DNA from: Flavihumibacter sp. UBA7668
GTDB lineage: Bacteria; Bacteroidota; Bacteroidia; Chitinophagales; Chitinophagaceae
DNA: 64,000 nt
Direction: 5' to 3'
Assembly: GCF_002483205.1 (NCBI RefSeq)
Contig: NZ_DLHM01000005.1
Coordinates: 137,951 to 201,950 of the forward strand
Shown: positions 52,176 to 60,690 of the stretch, in pieces
Layout of the letters: each line of letters begins with the position of its first letter
How positions within the stretch are numbered: position 1 is the stretch's first letter
Position numbers and translations under genes: made by a program
The notes under the pieces: model-generated
Databases searched by the model: none
What the model was told of the DNA's origin: nothing
The model's input: the letters and a program-made list of their open reading frames with translations, nothing else

Positions 52176-54822
52176 TTGAATTAAAATTTGCCACTATTGG
52201 TAAGGTAAAGATAAAGCGGGCACCTCCTTTTGTTCCATTGGATGCATGGATCTTTCCATTATGGAGTTCGATGATTTTTCTGGATATAGCCAGTCCTAGT
52301 CCGCTTCCCTCAGGTTTGGTTAAGGTCTGATTGGGTGCCTGATAAAATTTATCGAAGATCAGATCAATTGATTCAGGCGGAATGCCTTTTCCCTCATCTG
52401 TTATAGTTACTGAAATTAGCTGATCCTCTTTTTTTGCAGACAGACTTATTAATCCGTTTTTAGGTGAAAATTTTATTGCATTGGTAAGAAGATTATACAA
52501 AACCTGATGAATGAGATGAGGGTCGCAATCAACTATTATTTCAGGAGATGAATAAGTTGGTTTTATTGTCAGATTCTTTTCTCGGGACAAAGGCAGAACA
52601 GCTTCCATTACTTTGCTGATTAGCTCATTAAGATGAATCGAACTATACTGGAGTACATGCTTCCCGGATTCATATCGCTCCAGATTCAAAACCTGTGTAA
52701 TAAGAAAACTGAGTCGTTCTGATTCTCGGATAACGGCTGAAAGAAATTGAAGTTTTTGTTCCGGCGGCATGTCCTGATTGTCGTGAACAAGTTCGGTAAG
52801 GGCACGTATGGAGGTAAGCGGTGTTCTTAGTTCATGGGTTACGGTATATAGAAATTCGTCTTTCAGTTCATCCATTTCAATCAGCTGCCTGTTTAGTTCC
52901 CTTATTTCCTGCGATTCACGCAACATATTGATTACTTCCTCCATGCTTAATTCTTCTGCATGGGCAACTCTTGAAACAAGAATATGCGCCGATGCGGATC
53001 CGATAATACCGGCCAGAATTTTTTCAGTGAAGGTTACCAGCCGGGGATCGGCTTTTGGAGATTCTAAAGAGATCTGGTGCTGTTGTGCATACTTCTCCAA
53101 TAAATTTCCTGCTTTTTCGGGTCCTGTAAAATTTTGCAATAAGGAACGGAGCGCCGGCAGACTGGCATTGTCTTTCCATACAGCACGCTCTTTTATCGTA
53201 TTCTCCTTTTTAAATACATCCACAAAAACTTCTCCCTGATAAATTTCCTGGATTCCTTTCCTGCTTCGTATGGATACCAATACAAATAGTCCGGTATTCA
53301 AAAGAAGGCTCCAGAACAAGGAATGTGAAACAGGATCCAGCGATTGTAAGCCAAGCAGCGCTGTTGGTTTTAGCCAGCTTTGTCCAAAAAAACCTGTTTC
53401 TATAAAGTCCGTGTTCAGCAGGCCGGCACCAGCCAGGGATGGGAATAATAAGGTAAGCATCCAACAAAGAAAACCTGCGGTTAATCCTGCCAGGGCGCCA
53501 TTTTTGGAAGCACCTTTCCAGTAGATGCCGCCCAATACGGCGGGTGCAAGCTGGGCAACTGCAGCAAATGACACTAATCCAATAGATACCAGTGAATATT
53601 GTTGGGCCACTGCTTTATCATAAAGCAGGGCCAGCCCAATTACCAGTATTATACTGCAGCGTCTGACCCATAAAACAATGATTCGGAGGGATCCGTCCGA
53701 GCGGTTTTGTAAATATCGTCCGGATAAAAGCAGCGGCATTGCCAGGTTATTGCTGATCATGGTTGTTAAGGCAATCGTTTCCACGATTATCATTCCTGTA
53801 GCAGCAGAGAAACCTCCAATAAAGATGAACAGACTCAATGCATACTGGCCCTGGGATAAGGGAAGACCGAGTACAAACAAGTCAGCATTGCCTGAATTGT
53901 TGGGGTATAAAATGGAACCTCCGAGCGCAATTGGAAGTACAAATAAATTGATAATAAAAAGATAGAGAGGAAATAACCAGGCTGCTTTGTTCAGGTGTTT
54001 TTCATTCAGGTTTTCGACCACATTTACCTGGAACTGTCTTGGTAAAAAGATGATGGCAAAAAGTGAAAGTACCAACATGGAAAACCAGCTTGTATTGGAA
54101 GAGGACTCATCCAATACATATAGTTTATTTAATTGATCATTTTGAGATGCCAGCTTAAAGATATCAGTGAAACCATCAAACATTCCATAGGTGATGAAAA
54201 TTCCTGCAGCCAGAAATGCGATCAGTTTGATCACTGATTCAAACGCAATGGCTGCAACAAGTCCTTCATGTTTCTCTGAAGCATCTACAGATCGGGTTCC
54301 AAAATAAAGAATGAATGCAGTTAGCAGAAGGGTACCATAGAAATTGCTGTCTTTCCAAATCGAATTGGTTGCTGAATTATTTCCTGCCAGCAGATCAAAG
54401 CTGGTTGAAATTGCTTTTAACTGCAAGGCGATATAGGGTATAACACCCAGCACACAAAAAATGGTTACAATTACTGCGAGTGAAAAATTCTTGCCATAGC
54501 GGGTTGAAATCAAGTCTGCAATACTATTGATGCGTTGTGTTCTGCAGATGCGGATAATTTTTCGGAGTACCGGCCAGAACAATGCACACATAATGGTTGG
54601 CCCCAGGTAAATTGTCAGGAAATCAAGTCCGTTTGTTGCTGCCCTTCCCACGCTTCCGTAATAAGTCCAGGCTGTGCAATAAACAGCCATCGAAAGCGCA
54701 TATACCGTGCTGTTATTAATCCGGGATTTGCCTTTTTTTCGGCTTGCTTCTGCCAGCCAGGCAATTATGGAAAGCAGTATAAGGTAACCCAGTGCGGTGC
54801 CTGCTATAATCCAGCTATTCAT
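52165..54822 (-). CDS. SLC5 transporter-like sensor histidine kinase (CbrA/CrbS type)
   Basis: 885 residues. Residues 1-515: about 13 membrane segments of the sodium:solute symporter family. Residues about 550-645: a STAC-like linker. Residues 650-875: histidine kinase with His663 in VTHELRTPLTS, the N-box NLLTNAIKFSP (777-787), and G-boxes DEGKGIP (809-815) and GSGLGLAI (839-846). The layout is that of CbrA and CrbS; CrbS with CrbR controls acs and acetate use in Vibrio and Pseudomonas. No PAS domain is evident. acs lies 2.6 kb further, divergent. The coding end overlaps the receiver gene, and its start overlaps a small membrane protein gene by 4 bases. Confidence 0.9.
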   Translation of the reverse strand: MNSWIIAGTALGYLILLSIIAWLAEASRKKGKSRINNSTVYALSMAVYCTAWTYYGSVGRAATNGLDFLTIYLGPTIMCALFWPVLRKIIRICRTQRINSIADLISTRYGKNFSLAVIVTIFCVLGVIPYIALQLKAISTSFDLLAGNNSATNSIWKDSNFYGTLLLTAFILYFGTRSVDASEKHEGLVAAIAFESVIKLIAFLAAGIFITYGMFDGFTDIFKLASQNDQLNKLYVLDESSSNTSWFSMLVLSLFAIIFLPRQFQVNVVENLNEKHLNKAAWLFPLYLFIINLFVLPIALGGSILYPNNSGNADLFVLGLPLSQGQYALSLFIFIGGFSAATGMIIVETIALTTMISNNLAMPLLLSGRYLQNRSDGSLRIIVLWVRRCSIILVIGLALLYDKAVAQQYSLVSIGLVSFAAVAQLAPAVLGGIYWKGASKNGALAGLTAGFLCWMLTLLFPSLAGAGLLNTDFIETGFFGQSWLKPTALLGLQSLDPVSHSLFWSLLLNTGLFVLVSIRSRKGIQEIYQGEVFVDVFKKENTIKERAVWKDNASLPALRSLLQNFTGPEKAGNLLEKYAQQHQISLESPKADPRLVTFTEKILAGIIGSASAHILVSRVAHAEELSMEEVINMLRESQEIRELNRQLIEMDELKDEFLYTVTHELRTPLTSIRALTELVHDNQDMPPEQKLQFLSAVIRESERLSFLITQVLNLERYESGKHVLQYSSIHLNELISKVMEAVLPLSREKNLTIKPTYSSPEIIVDCDPHLIHQVLYNLLTNAIKFSPKNGLISLSAKKEDQLISVTITDEGKGIPPESIDLIFDKFYQAPNQTLTKPEGSGLGLAISRKIIELHNGKIHASNGTKGGARFIFTLPIVANFNSNGS

Positions 54823-55031
54823 GCTTCACCGGAATTGTTGTTAGGATGGGTATTATTTTTCAAGATCAGAAAAATAAAGAACAGCCATCCTGCAAACAGA
54901 TAACAATAGAGCAGCGGGATGGGGCCGATGCTTATTTTTTTATTTGCAATGGACAGTATAGGAAAGCTAAAAAACAAAAGGCATCCAATGCTGATGAGGA
55001 TGGCCTGTTGGTTTTTTTTGTTGGCTGACAT
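54819..55031 (-). CDS. Small two-pass membrane protein coupled to the SLC5 kinase
   Basis: 70 residues from the ATG at 55031. Two hydrophobic segments (about 10-28 and 36-56) flank a short loop with IGPIPLLYCYLFAGW. The motif resembles that of small companions of SSS transporters (DUF3311-like), a tentative likeness. The stop overlaps the start of the SLC5-kinase gene by 4 bases, which argues for a joint product. It starts 11 bases after the next small membrane gene upstream. Confidence 0.7.
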   Translation of the reverse strand: MSANKKNQQAILISIGCLLFFSFPILSIANKKISIGPIPLLYCYLFAGWLFFIFLILKNNTHPNNNSGEA

Positions 55032-55041
55032 AGCCACAAAT

Positions 55042-55287
55042 TTAGTCGCTTATTTCATCCGAGCGTTCAGGCAACTGATCGTATTCGCCCTTTACTGCAT
55101 AATATCCAAAAATAGCCAGGCCAATTGCAATAGGGATGAATACCACAACAAAAACGCCCCATTGAATTTTGGTATCGATTACTGGTTTGGCTGCAATTTC
55201 AGCAGCGGCGGTTTTGATAAGATAAACAATGGCGAGTGGAGCCAGGATGATCCAGACTATGCCGAAATATCGTTTGAGCTGATTCAT
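55042..55287 (-). CDS. Small two-pass membrane protein downstream of the MFS transporter
   Basis: 81 residues. An N-terminal hydrophobic segment (about 8-27), a loop, then a second (about 42-63) and an acidic C-terminal tail. No motif I can name with confidence; small proteins of this shape sit beside MFS transporters in this phylum. The 18-base gap from the MFS gene and the 11-base gap to the next small gene suggest one transcript from the MFS gene to the receiver gene. Confidence 0.72.
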   Translation of the reverse strand: MNQLKRYFGIVWIILAPLAIVYLIKTAAAEIAAKPVIDTKIQWGVFVVVFIPIAIGLAIFGYYAVKGEYDQLPERSDEISD

Positions 55288-55304
55288 GGTGGAAGGTTTA
55301 CAGA

Positions 55305-56849
55305 TTAATCATTTACGTTGGGGTCAATTTTATTATTGATATAGAGGGTTCCGATAACCAGACAAACTGCTGCAATCAATATCGGGTACCATAAACCTAC
55401 CAAAGCATCCTGGGTATAAATGGTAGTAAGCAGGGTGGCAATGAAGGGGGTTAATCCGCCAAACACACCATTTCCGATATGATAGGGAAGCGACATGCTG
55501 GTATAGCGGATTTTCGTTGGGAAGAGCTCAACCAGAAAGGCGGCTATCGGTCCATAAACCATAGTTACAAAAATGACCTGAATAAAGATGAGGCCTACAA
55601 ATTTCCAATAGGTAAAGTTGTCCAGTTTTTTCTCCGTATATAGTAGTTTACCGGGTCCTGCAGGAGTGGTTGTATTTGATTGAATGGTATCGGTTCGGAG
55701 TTCGGTGAATTGCATGCCGGATGGCAGTGTGTAACGGGTGCGCGTGATCTTAACGGTTCCTGCTTCATTTGGTAACTTAGCGGATTCCTGCACTGGTATT
55801 CCTGCAGTAGGAGTGGATTGTGCTATTCGTGCAGGGATATCTGTCAGACCTATGAATTCCTTGTAAATGGGACGGTAGGAAAAGATGGCGAGAAGCATTC
55901 CGGTCATCATGATCCATTTGCGTCCTACTTTGTCGCTCCAGGATCCAAATACGACAAAAAACGGTGTTGCAAAGAGTATGGCCCAGATGATGATTGTCCT
56001 GCTTTGATCGAAATCGATTTTGCAAACATTTTCGATAAAGGATTGCGCATAAAATTGTCCGGTGTACCATACAACGCCCTGCCCCATGGTAGCACCAAAT
56101 AAAGCCAGGAGTACCATTTTGAGGTTGGTGCGATGGCCGAAGCTTTCTTTCAGCGGATTTACCGACACTTTTCCCTCTGATTTTAGTTTGGCAAAAAGAG
56201 GGGACTCGTTCATTTTTAGCCGGATATAAATTGAAACGATTACCAGTACGATGGATACCAGAAAGGGGATTCGCCAGCCCCATTCATTGAATTTCCGGAT
56301 AGATGTTTCAGGATCAGCGTCGAGGCTGTGCCGGGTGAGCAGGATAACACCCAGGGATACAAAAAGTCCCAATGTTGCGGTAGTCTGGATCCAGGAAGTA
56401 AAATAGCCCCGTTTATTTGGTGGTGCATGTTCTGCAACATAGGTAGCTGCTCCGCCATATTCTCCACCCAGTGCAAGCCCCTGCAGGAGGCGCAGGATCA
56501 ATACAAGGATGGGAGCTGCAAAGCCGATGGTTTCGTAGGAGGGGATAAGTCCAATAGCGAACGTTGATCCGCCCATCAGCACAAGTGTCAGCAGGAAAGT
56601 GTATTTCCGTCCGATCAGGTCACCCAGCCGGCCGAAGACCAGTGCACCAAAAGGGCGAACGATAAAACCGGCAGCAAAAGTGGCCAGGGTACTGAGTAAG
56701 GCGGCAGTAGGATTGGTATTCGGGAAAAACTGGGTGGCAATAACAGTAGCCAGGCTTCCGAAAATGTAAAAATCATACCATTCTATTAATGTGCCGACTG
56801 AAGAGGCACCAATAACTTTCCAGATTCCCTGGTTGGGTTGGTTGGACAT
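55305..56849 (-). CDS. MFS transporter, metabolite:H+ symporter type
   Basis: 514 residues with 12 membrane segments. Typical signatures of the ProP/KgtP/ShiA group: GTLIEWYDFYIFGSLA at the start, RPFGALVFGRLGDLIGRKYTF after TM2, and GLALGGEYGGAATYVAE. Substrates in this group are carboxylates, betaine or sugars. An unusual hydrophilic insertion of roughly 85 residues (about 326-413), probably extracytoplasmic, sits in the second half. As the first gene of the run containing the SLC5-kinase and close to acs, a carboxylate such as acetate or a related acid is a reasonable guess. Confidence 0.9.
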   Translation of the reverse strand: MSNQPNQGIWKVIGASSVGTLIEWYDFYIFGSLATVIATQFFPNTNPTAALLSTLATFAAGFIVRPFGALVFGRLGDLIGRKYTFLLTLVLMGGSTFAIGLIPSYETIGFAAPILVLILRLLQGLALGGEYGGAATYVAEHAPPNKRGYFTSWIQTTATLGLFVSLGVILLTRHSLDADPETSIRKFNEWGWRIPFLVSIVLVIVSIYIRLKMNESPLFAKLKSEGKVSVNPLKESFGHRTNLKMVLLALFGATMGQGVVWYTGQFYAQSFIENVCKIDFDQSRTIIIWAILFATPFFVVFGSWSDKVGRKWIMMTGMLLAIFSYRPIYKEFIGLTDIPARIAQSTPTAGIPVQESAKLPNEAGTVKITRTRYTLPSGMQFTELRTDTIQSNTTTPAGPGKLLYTEKKLDNFTYWKFVGLIFIQVIFVTMVYGPIAAFLVELFPTKIRYTSMSLPYHIGNGVFGGLTPFIATLLTTIYTQDALVGLWYPILIAAVCLVIGTLYINNKIDPNVND

Positions 56850-56964
56850 AGCTAAGCAATCTTGTTGGTTCTAAGAAACAGTGAACAGTTTCAAATATTA
56901 CGCATTCTTGGCCAGTATACAAATTCTGATGGTCAAAGTGTTAATTGGTATAGTTATTTGGGAT

Positions 56965-57384
56965 TTATTTTCTGAAACGTTCCCATCTGATGACCATGAA
57001 TTTATCTCCCAGTTCGGTAATCATACAACCTGTATTCCGCAGGTTTTCGCGGCAGCTAAGGAAACTTGTCAGTTCCTCATGTGTCAGTACTTTATAGGAG
57101 GGTTTATAGGAAAATTCGGCGGGTATCTGAACCCCTGCTTTTTTTACCCAATTGTACACACTGACATGACTGATGCCCAGGAGCCGTTCAATTTCACGAA
57201 GGGAAACACCCTCCAGATAAAGCTGCAGTGCTTTGATGATATAATAAGGATCTGTTGATTTTCCCTGTTTCAGGACGGTGAATGAATAGGTGCAGGATTT
57301 GCAACGGTATCTTTGTTTCCCCTTTACAATTCCGCTTTTAATGGGGCCTTGTGTTTGGCAACGGGGACAGCTCACTGAATGCAT
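56965..57384 (-). CDS. IS1 InsA-like zinc-ribbon/HTH protein, stand-alone
   Basis: 139 residues from the ATG at 57384. Residues 5-35: a four-cysteine zinc ribbon (CPRC and CKSC with RYRC). Residues about 60-85: an HTH of the InsA type (SLREIERLLGISHVSVYNWVKKAG). The remaining 55 residues contain no DDE transposase domain. Terminal inverted repeats are not seen around it. It is therefore not a functional IS1 element; either a remnant or, since the frame is intact, a domesticated DNA-binding protein. It is divergent from acs with 85 bases between starts, which suggests a regulatory role. Confidence 0.75.
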   Translation of the reverse strand: MHSVSCPRCQTQGPIKSGIVKGKQRYRCKSCTYSFTVLKQGKSTDPYYIIKALQLYLEGVSLREIERLLGISHVSVYNWVKKAGVQIPAEFSYKPSYKVLTHEELTSFLSCRENLRNTGCMITELGDKFMVIRWERFRK

Positions 57385-57412
57385 AAATAAATATACTAAA
57401 TTAGCAAACTTC

Positions 57413-57446
57413 TTTGTTTTTGGCCCGAACAACTTTTCTACTTTTA
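57413..57446 (+). promoter_or_regulatory. Predicted acs promoter
   Basis: TTTG (57413-57416) is followed after 22 bases by TACTTTTA (57439-57446), one mismatch from the -7 consensus; the spacing is slightly long. The element ends 23 bases before the acs ATG. The 85-base gap also holds the start of the divergent InsA-like gene. Confidence 0.45.
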
Positions 57447-57469
57447 ACCCGCAAACAAAACGATGCTAT

Positions 57470-59383
57470 ATGTCATATCCCTACCAGATCAAATCTTTCG
57501 ATGAATACAAGTCAGTTTATAACAAGAGTGTGCTCGATCCCGAAGGTTTCTGGGGTGATGTAGCCGGTCATTTTTATTGGAGAAAAAGGTGGGACAAGGT
57601 ATTGGAATGGAATTTCAAAGATCCAAAAATAGAATGGTTCATTGGTGGTAAGATGAATATCACCGAGAATTGCCTGGATCGTCATCTGGGCTCTCTTGGT
57701 AACAAACCGGCTATCATTTGGGAGCCGAATGATCCGGAAGAACACCACCGGGTTCTTACCTATCGCGAACTTCACAGTAAAGTGATTCAATTCGCCAATG
57801 TTTTGAAAAACAATGGTGTTTCAAAAGGTGACAGGGTTTGTCTGTATATGGGTATGGTTCCTGAATTGGCAATTGCGGTGCTGGCCTGTGCGCGAATAGG
57901 AGCAATTCATTCTGTGATTTTTGGCGGATTCAGTGCGCAGAGTATTGCGGATCGTCTCATGGATGCACAGGCAGAATTTGTAATTACCTGTGATGGTGCA
58001 TTCCGGGGTAACAAGGAAATACCTTTAAAATCGGTGATTGATGATGCACTGGTTCAGTGCCGGTTTGTAAAACGTGTAATTGTATTAACCCGCACCCGTA
58101 CGCCGGTTTCTATGATTAAAGGACGGGATGTTTGGTGGGAAGATGAAATCAGAAAAGTGGAAACGATGGGGAATCCGGATTGCCCGGCAGAAGAAATGGA
58201 TTCAGAAGACCCGCTTTTTATATTATATACATCCGGCTCAACCGGTAAACCGAAAGGAGTGGTTCATTCCTGTGCCGGTTATATGGTATATACGAACTAT
58301 ACTTTTGTAAATACCTTCCAATACGAGCCCGGTGATATTCATTTTTGTACGGCTGATATTGGGTGGATAACCGGTCATAGTTATATTGTTTATGGACCAC
58401 TAAGTGCAGGAGCTACCACGCTTTTGTTTGAAGGCATACCAACCTGGCCGGATGCCGGACGATTCTGGGAAGTGGTAGATAAATTCAAGGTAAATGTATT
58501 GTACACAGCTCCAACTGCCATTCGTTCTTTGATGGGCTTTGGTCTTGGCCCATTGCAGGGTAAAAATCTGGCTTCGCTGAAGGTACTGGGAACGGTTGGT
58601 GAACCCATCAATGAAGAAGCCTGGCATTGGTATGATGAAAATATTGGAAAGGGTCGTTGTCCAATTGTGGATACCTGGTGGCAGACGGAAACCGGTGGGG
58701 TATTAATCAGTAATATGGCCGGAGTTACCCCCTCCAAACCCAGTTATGCCACCCTTCCGATGCCTGGAGTACAGCCTATCCTGGTTGATGAAAATGGTAA
58801 GGAAATCGAAGGAAATAATGTCAGCGGTAATCTTTGTATTAAGTTCCCCTGGCCATCGATCATCCGCACTACCTATGGCGATCATGAGCGATGCAGAACG
58901 AACTATTTTTCTGCCTACGAGAATATGTATTTTACAGGTGATGGATGTTATCGGGATGAGGAAGGAAATTACCGAATTACCGGTCGGGTGGATGATGTGT
59001 TGAATGTGAGTGGTCACCGGATCGGTACTGCAGAAGTTGAAAATGCCATTAATATGCATGCAGGGGTTGTTGAAAGCGCAGTAGTTGGCTATCCGCATGA
59101 TATCAAAGGACAGGGAATCTATTGTTATGTGATATTCCAGGGTTCACACGGAGATGAAAACCTGAATCGCCAGGACATTACACAAACAGTTAGTCGAATA
59201 ATCGGACCAATCGCAAAGCCTGATAAAATTCAATTTGTTTCCGGTTTACCCAAAACCAGAAGTGGAAAAATCATGCGCAGGATTCTTCGCAAAATCGCAG
59301 AAGGTGAAATGCAGAACCTGGGTGATACCAGTACGCTGCTTGATCCTGCGGTGGTGGATGAAATCAAGAAAGGTAAGCTCTGA
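57470..59383 (+). CDS. acs: Acetate--CoA ligase (acetyl-CoA synthetase)
   Basis: 637 residues from the ATG at 57470. Forms acetyl-CoA from acetate, ATP and CoA through acetyl-AMP. AMP-forming signature YTSGSTGKPKGVVHS, then WWQTETGG, FTGDGCYRDEEGNYRITGRVDDVLNVSGHR, and the regulatory acetylation-site lysine in RSGKIMRRILR near the C-terminus. A frame extension to 57290 would overlap the divergent InsA-like gene and is rejected. Its terminator lies within the convergent acyltransferase coding region. Together with the SLC5-kinase cluster it forms a likely acetate-response locus. Confidence 0.97.
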   Translation: MSYPYQIKSFDEYKSVYNKSVLDPEGFWGDVAGHFYWRKRWDKVLEWNFKDPKIEWFIGGKMNITENCLDRHLGSLGNKPAIIWEPNDPEEHHRVLTYRELHSKVIQFANVLKNNGVSKGDRVCLYMGMVPELAIAVLACARIGAIHSVIFGGFSAQSIADRLMDAQAEFVITCDGAFRGNKEIPLKSVIDDALVQCRFVKRVIVLTRTRTPVSMIKGRDVWWEDEIRKVETMGNPDCPAEEMDSEDPLFILYTSGSTGKPKGVVHSCAGYMVYTNYTFVNTFQYEPGDIHFCTADIGWITGHSYIVYGPLSAGATTLLFEGIPTWPDAGRFWEVVDKFKVNVLYTAPTAIRSLMGFGLGPLQGKNLASLKVLGTVGEPINEEAWHWYDENIGKGRCPIVDTWWQTETGGVLISNMAGVTPSKPSYATLPMPGVQPILVDENGKEIEGNNVSGNLCIKFPWPSIIRTTYGDHERCRTNYFSAYENMYFTGDGCYRDEEGNYRITGRVDDVLNVSGHRIGTAEVENAINMHAGVVESAVVGYPHDIKGQGIYCYVIFQGSHGDENLNRQDITQTVSRIIGPIAKPDKIQFVSGLPKTRSGKIMRRILRKIAEGEMQNLGDTSTLLDPAVVDEIKKGKL

Positions 59384-60632
59384 GTTCATTCCTGATTTTT
59401 GACCTGTTTACCCGCATCAGTTGAACCGTTGATGCGGGTATTTTTTTGCCTTTAGCAATTCTGTTCGCCTGAATGATGGCTGGAGAAATTTTAAGTGAAA
59501 TCCTGCCGGCGATTAAGCTTACAACCAAAAACAACAGGGCAAATCTGTATGACATAATGGAGCCAATCAGAATGAATAGGAGAAAATGCCATGCCAGGTC
59601 AATTAACGCTCCTGCTGCCACCAGGATCCATGCATAGAAATCAATCCGTTTTACTTTGTTGTCTGCTATCCATTTTGCAATGAGGAGTGGAATGCCATGG
59701 ATAAGAAATCCCGGAGTTGCAAGCAGCCAATTTAGCAGATGGAGCCATCTGTTGGGAGATGGTTTTTCTGCTGCGACCATCCATTCTTCTTTTAGATGGG
59801 AAACCTTAAGTTCAGTCTGGTATGCTTTAACTGGGAAGAGTTGATTTTCTGAATAGTTGTTCAAAGCGATGCTTATATTTTTTTCGCATTGCCACTGTTT
59901 ATAAGTGTCCATGGATTGATAGGCTGGCTCCGTCCGCATGACTTCAAGAATAGTAAAAAGTAAATCGGCCCTAGGTTTATCTACCTGGATAGTGATTGCT
60001 GAAATGGCCTGATAAGCAGCATCACATAGTTTTCGGATTGCCTGAGCAGGTTTGTCCTCATTGTTGAAATAATAAGCTGCGGTTTCGATTTTTTCCCCCG
60101 CCATTATCCAAACAGTGCTAAATACGGAGGTTGGATGGGAATAATGAAATCCGATTGGGAGAATTGGCAAGGATTCCAACCCTGCTTTTTCCATCGTCTG
60201 AAATGCCAGACGGAAACTGCCTTTTTTGAATGGTAAGAGATAATGCTCGATATGACTGAAACCCTCAGGAAAGAATAATACCAATTCTCCGTTTTTCAAT
60301 AACTGTATTGCGGTTTCAAAACTTTGGTCATTGGCTGCCAGGGAGGATCTGCCATCCAGATGATGATGAACGGGATGCATGTGCAAAGCCCGTAAAATTG
60401 TTGAAATCAGGCTGCTTTTGAAAATATCACCTCTGGCAAAAAAATGGATCGGTCGTTTAAGTAATAGTCCTAGTAAGGCTGCATCCATGAGCGAGCCCGG
60501 GTGGTTGGCGATTAAAATAGCCGGCCCGTTTTCAGGTATTCGATCTGAGTTAAGAAAGTGAATTTTCCGATAGAAAATTCTGGTAGCAATCGTCATTAGT
60601 ATTTTGACCAGTTGGTAGTGCATGCCTGGCAA
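59364..60632 (-). CDS. Lysophospholipid acyltransferase family protein
   Basis: 422 residues. The PlsC-type acyltransferase domain (about 20-230) has the HX4D motif NHPGSLMD (His44 to Asp50), a FPEG motif in LFFPEGFSHIEHY and a PILPIGF segment. The C-terminal 150 residues contain three or four hydrophobic segments, longer than minimal PlsC proteins. It probably acylates lysophospholipids or glycerol-3-phosphate at the inner membrane. It overlaps the acs coding end by 20 bases, and the acs terminator lies inside its reading frame. A start at the second ATG (codon 4) is possible. Confidence 0.87.
   Translation of the reverse strand: MPGMHYQLVKILMTIATRIFYRKIHFLNSDRIPENGPAILIANHPGSLMDAALLGLLLKRPIHFFARGDIFKSSLISTILRALHMHPVHHHLDGRSSLAANDQSFETAIQLLKNGELVLFFPEGFSHIEHYLLPFKKGSFRLAFQTMEKAGLESLPILPIGFHYSHPTSVFSTVWIMAGEKIETAAYYFNNEDKPAQAIRKLCDAAYQAISAITIQVDKPRADLLFTILEVMRTEPAYQSMDTYKQWQCEKNISIALNNYSENQLFPVKAYQTELKVSHLKEEWMVAAEKPSPNRWLHLLNWLLATPGFLIHGIPLLIAKWIADNKVKRIDFYAWILVAAGALIDLAWHFLLFILIGSIMSYRFALLFLVVSLIAGRISLKISPAIIQANRIAKGKKIPASTVQLMRVNRSKIRNELRAYLS
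59409..59447 (+). terminator. Intrinsic terminator of acs, antisense inside a convergent gene
   Basis: A perfect 11-bp stem (TACCCGCATCA 59409-59419 with TGATGCGGGTA 59430-59440, loop of 10) is followed by seven T residues. It begins 25 bases after the acs stop but lies inside the 3' coding region of the convergent acyltransferase gene (59364-60632). Confidence 0.92.
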
Positions 60633-60636
60633 TAAT

Positions 60637-60672
60637 AAAAAAAGACCGCCATTAAATCGGCGGTCTTTTTTT
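60637..60672. terminator. Bidirectional intrinsic terminator
   Basis: GACCGCC (60644-60650) pairs with GGCGGTC (60659-60665) around an 8-base loop, flanked by seven A and seven T residues that extend the stem to 14 bp. It follows the minus-strand T9SS-protein gene (stop at 60691), and works in both directions. The next gene downstream (acyltransferase) starts 5 bases further. Confidence 0.92.
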
Positions 60673-60690
60673 ATTTATTCATTTCAGTGT

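Noticed and set aside
56965..57384. Intact IS1 insertion sequence
   Set aside because: No DDE domain, no InsB frame and no terminal inverted repeats are seen.
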